NCBI RefSeq assembly: GCF_023856365.1
Contig: NW_026042474.1
Span: 62,001 to 126,000, forward strand
Length of the DNA: 64,000 nucleotides
Direction of reading: 5' to 3'
From: Brienomyrus brachyistius
Taxonomy: Eukaryota > Chordata > Actinopteri > Osteoglossiformes > Mormyridae
Positions 61,801-64,000 of the stretch are shown here, one piece after another. The notes beneath the pieces are model-generated. The model was given only the letters and a program-made list of their open reading frames with translations. It was not told the origin of the DNA and did no database searches. The position numbers and the translations under genes were made by a program. Position 1 is the first letter of the stretch; every line of letters starts with the position of its first letter.

Positions 61801-64000
61801 CTTAGGGGGACGGAGTCCCAAGATGCATAGGGAGAGAGTGCTGACACATAGGGGGATGGAGTCCCAAGATGCAAAGGGCCAGAGTGCTAATACTAAGGGG
61901 TATGGAGTCCCAAGGTGCATGGGGCCAGAGTCCTGACACATAGGGGGACGGAGTCCCAAGATGCATAGGGCCAGAGTCCTGACACATAGGGGGACGAAGT
62001 CCAAAGATGCATAGGGCCAGAGTGCTGATCCTTAGGGGGACGGGGTCCCAAGATGCATACGGCCAGAGTGCTGATACTTAGGGACACGGAGTCCCAAGAT
62101 GCATAGGGCCAGAGTCCTGATATATAGGGGGGCGGAGTCCCAAGATGCTTAGGGCTAGAATGCTGAAACTTAGGGGGACGGAGTCCCAAGATGCATAGGG
62201 CCAGAGTCCTGACACATAGGGAAACGGAGTCCCAAGATGCATAGGGCCAGAGTGCTGATACTTACGGGAACGGAGTCCCAAGATGCATAGGGCTAGAGTC
62301 CTGACACATAGCGGGACGAAGTCCAAAGATGCATAGGGCCAGAGTCCTGATACTTAGGGGGACGGAGTCCCAAGATTCATAGGGCCAGGCTCATTACACA
62401 TAGGGGGGCGGAGTCCGAAGATGCATAGGGCCAGAGTGCTGATACTTAGGGGGACAGAGTCCAAAGATTCATAGGGCCAGAGTGCTAATACTTAGGGGGA
62501 TGGAGTCCCAAGATGCATAGGGCTAGTGTGCTGATACTTAGGGGGACGGAGTCCCAAGATGCATAGGGCCAGAGTGCTGATACTTAGGGGGACGGAGTCC
62601 CAATATGCATAGGGCCAGAGTCCTGACACATGGGGGGAAGGAGTCCCAAGATGCATAGGGCCAGAGTCCTGATACTTAGGGGGACGGAGTCCCAAGATGC
62701 ATAGGGAGAGAGTGCTGAATCATAGGGGGATGGAGTCCCAAGATGCAAAGGGCCAGAGTGCTAATACTTAGGGGTATGGAGTCCCAAGGTGCATGGGGCC
62801 AGAGTCCTGACACATAGGGGGACGGAGTCCCAAGATGCATAGGGCCAGAGTCCTGACACATAGGGGGACGAAATCCAAAGATGCATAGGGCCAGAGTGCT
62901 GATCCTTAGGGGGACGGAGTCCCAAGATGCATAGGGCCAGAGTGCTGATACTTAGGGACACGGAGTCCCAAGATTCATTGGGCCAGAGTGCTGATACTTA
63001 TGGGGACGGAGTCCCAAGATGCATAGGGCCAGAGTCCTGATACTTAGGGGGACGGAGTGCCAAGATACATAGGGCCAGAGTGCTGATACTTAGGCGGACG
63101 GTGTCCCAAGATGCATAGGGCCAGAGTCTTGATACTTAGGGGGATGGAGTCCCAAGATGCATAGGGCCAGAGTCCTGACACATAGGGGAACGGAGTCCCA
63201 AGATGCCTAGGGCCAGAGTGCTGATACTTAAGGGGACAGAGTCCCAAGATGCAATGGGCCAGAGTCCTGATACTTACGGGGACGGAGTCCCAAAATGCAT
63301 AGGGCTAGAGTCCTGACATATAGGAGGACGAAGTCTCAAGATGCATAGGGCCAGAGTGCTGATCCTTAGGGGGACGGAGTCCCAAGATGCATAGGGCCAG
63401 AGTCCTGATATATAGCGGGGCGGAGTCCCAAGATGCTTAGGGCCAGAATACTGATACTTAGGGGGACGGAGTCCCAAGATGCATAGGGCCAGAGTCCTGA
63501 CATATAGGGGAACGGAGTCCCAAGATGCATAGGGCTAGAGTCCTGACACTTAGCGGGACGAAGTCCAAAGATGCATAGGGCCAGAGAGCTGATACTTAGG
63601 GGGACGGAGTCCAAAGATGCATAGGGCCAGAGTGCTAATACTTAGTGGGATGGAGTCCCAAGATGCATAGGGCCAGAGTGCTGATACTTAGGGGGATGTA
63701 GTCCCAAGATGCATATGGCCAGAGTCCTAATACTTAGGGGGATGGAGTCCCAAGATGCATTGGGCCAGAGTGCTGATACTTAGGGGGACGGAGTCCCAAG
63801 ATGTATAGGGCCAGGGTCCTGACACATAGGGGGACGGAGACCCAAGATGCATAAAGCCAGAGTCCTGATACTTAGGGGGACGGAGTCCCAAGATTCATAG
63901 GGCCAGGCTCCTTACACATAGGGGGGCGGAGTCCGAAGATGCATAGGGCCAGAGTGCTGATACTTAGGGGGACAGAGTCCAAAGATTCATAGGGCCAGAG
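55767..64000 (+). repeat. ~12.1-kb-spaced duplication, copy 2, cut by the window end
   Basis: It repeats 43,715-52,133 in order, including the 3726-bp pair (56,374/60,146 region), the 184-bp unit near 58,423 and 58,607, and the 138-bp unit near 59,729 and 59,867. Relative to copy 1 it has one extra monomer near 57,660 and lacks five monomers near 62,340. The match still runs at base 64,000, so the far boundary is outside the window. No gene is seen. Confidence 0.85.
61480..62004 (-). other. Repeat-derived open frame, 174 residues, not called as a gene
   Basis: It is the ~12.1-kb-spaced twin of the frame at 49,382-49,906, with the same residues and the same TTG start. Its preservation reflects recent duplication of the DNA and is not independent evidence of coding. 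Confidence 0.6.

Larger units (their letters stand above)
1..64000 (+). repeat. 46-bp satellite array, head-to-tail, whole window
   Basis: Every line of the window is the same 46-bp unit. Landmarks in order are GGAGTCC, ATGCAT, TAGGGCC, AGAGTCC/AGAGTGC, TGATACTTAG or TGACACATAG, GGGGG and AC(G). The commonest unit has 16 G, 12 A, 10 C and 8 T (about 57% GC). Register is kept throughout: the same landmark at 83 and at 63,044 is 62,961 bp apart, which is 1,368 x 46 plus 16 two-base insertions plus a net +1. That gives about 1,390 monomers. No inverted monomer and no non-satellite insert was seen. Most variation is substitution: D versus A second halves, ACGGAG/ATGGAG/ACGAAG/ACAGAG, GTCC/GTGC. 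This is eukaryotic satellite or macrosatellite DNA. The family and species are not recognised. Confidence 0.97.

Noticed and set aside
1..64000. CRISPR array
   Set aside because: Repeats are directly abutting 46-bp units with no unique spacers, and no cas-like gene is present.
1..64000. Protein-coding repeat gene or gene family on the minus strand
   Set aside because: The unit length is not a multiple of three, one-base and two-base length changes shift the frame without apparent constraint, nearly all starts are TTG, stops recur in D-class units, and no domain is recognisable.
1..64000. Canonical G-quadruplex arrays from the GGGGG runs
   Set aside because: Consecutive runs of three or more G are separated by about 20 bases or more, beyond the usual loop limit of 1-7. 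Only long-loop or intermolecular forms would be possible.
1..64000. Telomere repeat tract
   Set aside because: TTAGGG occurs singly inside a 46-bp unit and never in tandem.
1..64000. CENP-B box
   Set aside because: The minus strand of ACGAAG units has TTCG, but the required downstream A and CGGG at the right spacing are missing.
1..64000. Transposon or retroelement insertion
   Set aside because: Monomer register is unbroken apart from 1-2 base changes. No terminal repeats, poly-A tail, target-site duplication or non-satellite sequence was found.
1..64000. tRNA, rRNA or other structured RNA gene
   Set aside because: No sequence outside the satellite unit exists in the window, and the unit lacks the conserved features of these genes.
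1..64000. Bacterial or phage origin of the window
   Set aside because: No bacterial gene, ribosome-binding-site pattern or operon is present, and a homogeneous nested satellite larger than 64 kb is not known from bacterial genomes.

Overview
The whole 64 kb window is one uninterrupted tandem satellite array. I find no gene, RNA gene, transposon, CRISPR array, origin or unique-sequence island in it. The unit is 46 bp and G-rich on the + strand, with the landmarks GGAGTCC, ATGCAT, TAGGGCC, AGAGTCC or AGAGTGC, then CTTAGGGGG or CATAGGGGG, then ACG. About 1,390 monomers are present, all in the same orientation. Neither edge of the array lies in the window, so the array is longer than 64 kb. This points to a eukaryotic chromosome in satellite heterochromatin (centromeric, pericentromeric, subtelomeric or on a sex chromosome). 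Variation concentrated at the one CpG of the unit fits a CpG-methylating genome such as a vertebrate. I do not recognise the family and cannot name the species.

The array is a hierarchy. Each 46-bp unit looks like a diverged dimer of a ~23-bp ancestor. Monomers fall into two main classes, D (second half ends TGATACTTAG) and A (TGACACATAG), which often alternate. They are organised into multi-monomer higher-order repeats (HORs), themselves nested in larger duplications: 966 bp (21 monomers), 554 bp (12), 2166 bp (47), 1794 bp (39), 1472 bp (32), ~1518 bp (33), 3726 bp (81), 4004 bp (87), 5160 bp (112), 5204 bp (113), ~11.6 kb (~252-253) and ~12.1 kb (~262-263).

Layout. 1-13,793: three plus two plus one copies of the 966-bp HOR and a two-copy 4004-bp repeat. 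13,794-35,365: 5204-, 554-, 2166- and 5160-bp repeats inside an ~11.6-kb-spaced duplication. 35,366-43,714: a two-copy 1794-bp repeat and the related 3038-bp and 1657-bp spaced duplications. 43,715-64,000: a ~12.1-kb-spaced duplication, its second copy cut by the window end, containing 3726-, ~1518-, 1472-, 184- and 138-bp repeats.

Long open frames occur on the - strand only. They follow from the period (46 = 1 mod 3) and the stop-codon layout, nearly all need TTG as start, and have a 46-residue period. I treat them as repeat-derived and not as genes. Block boundaries were read by eye from matching landmarks and are good to about one monomer; no percent identities were computed.
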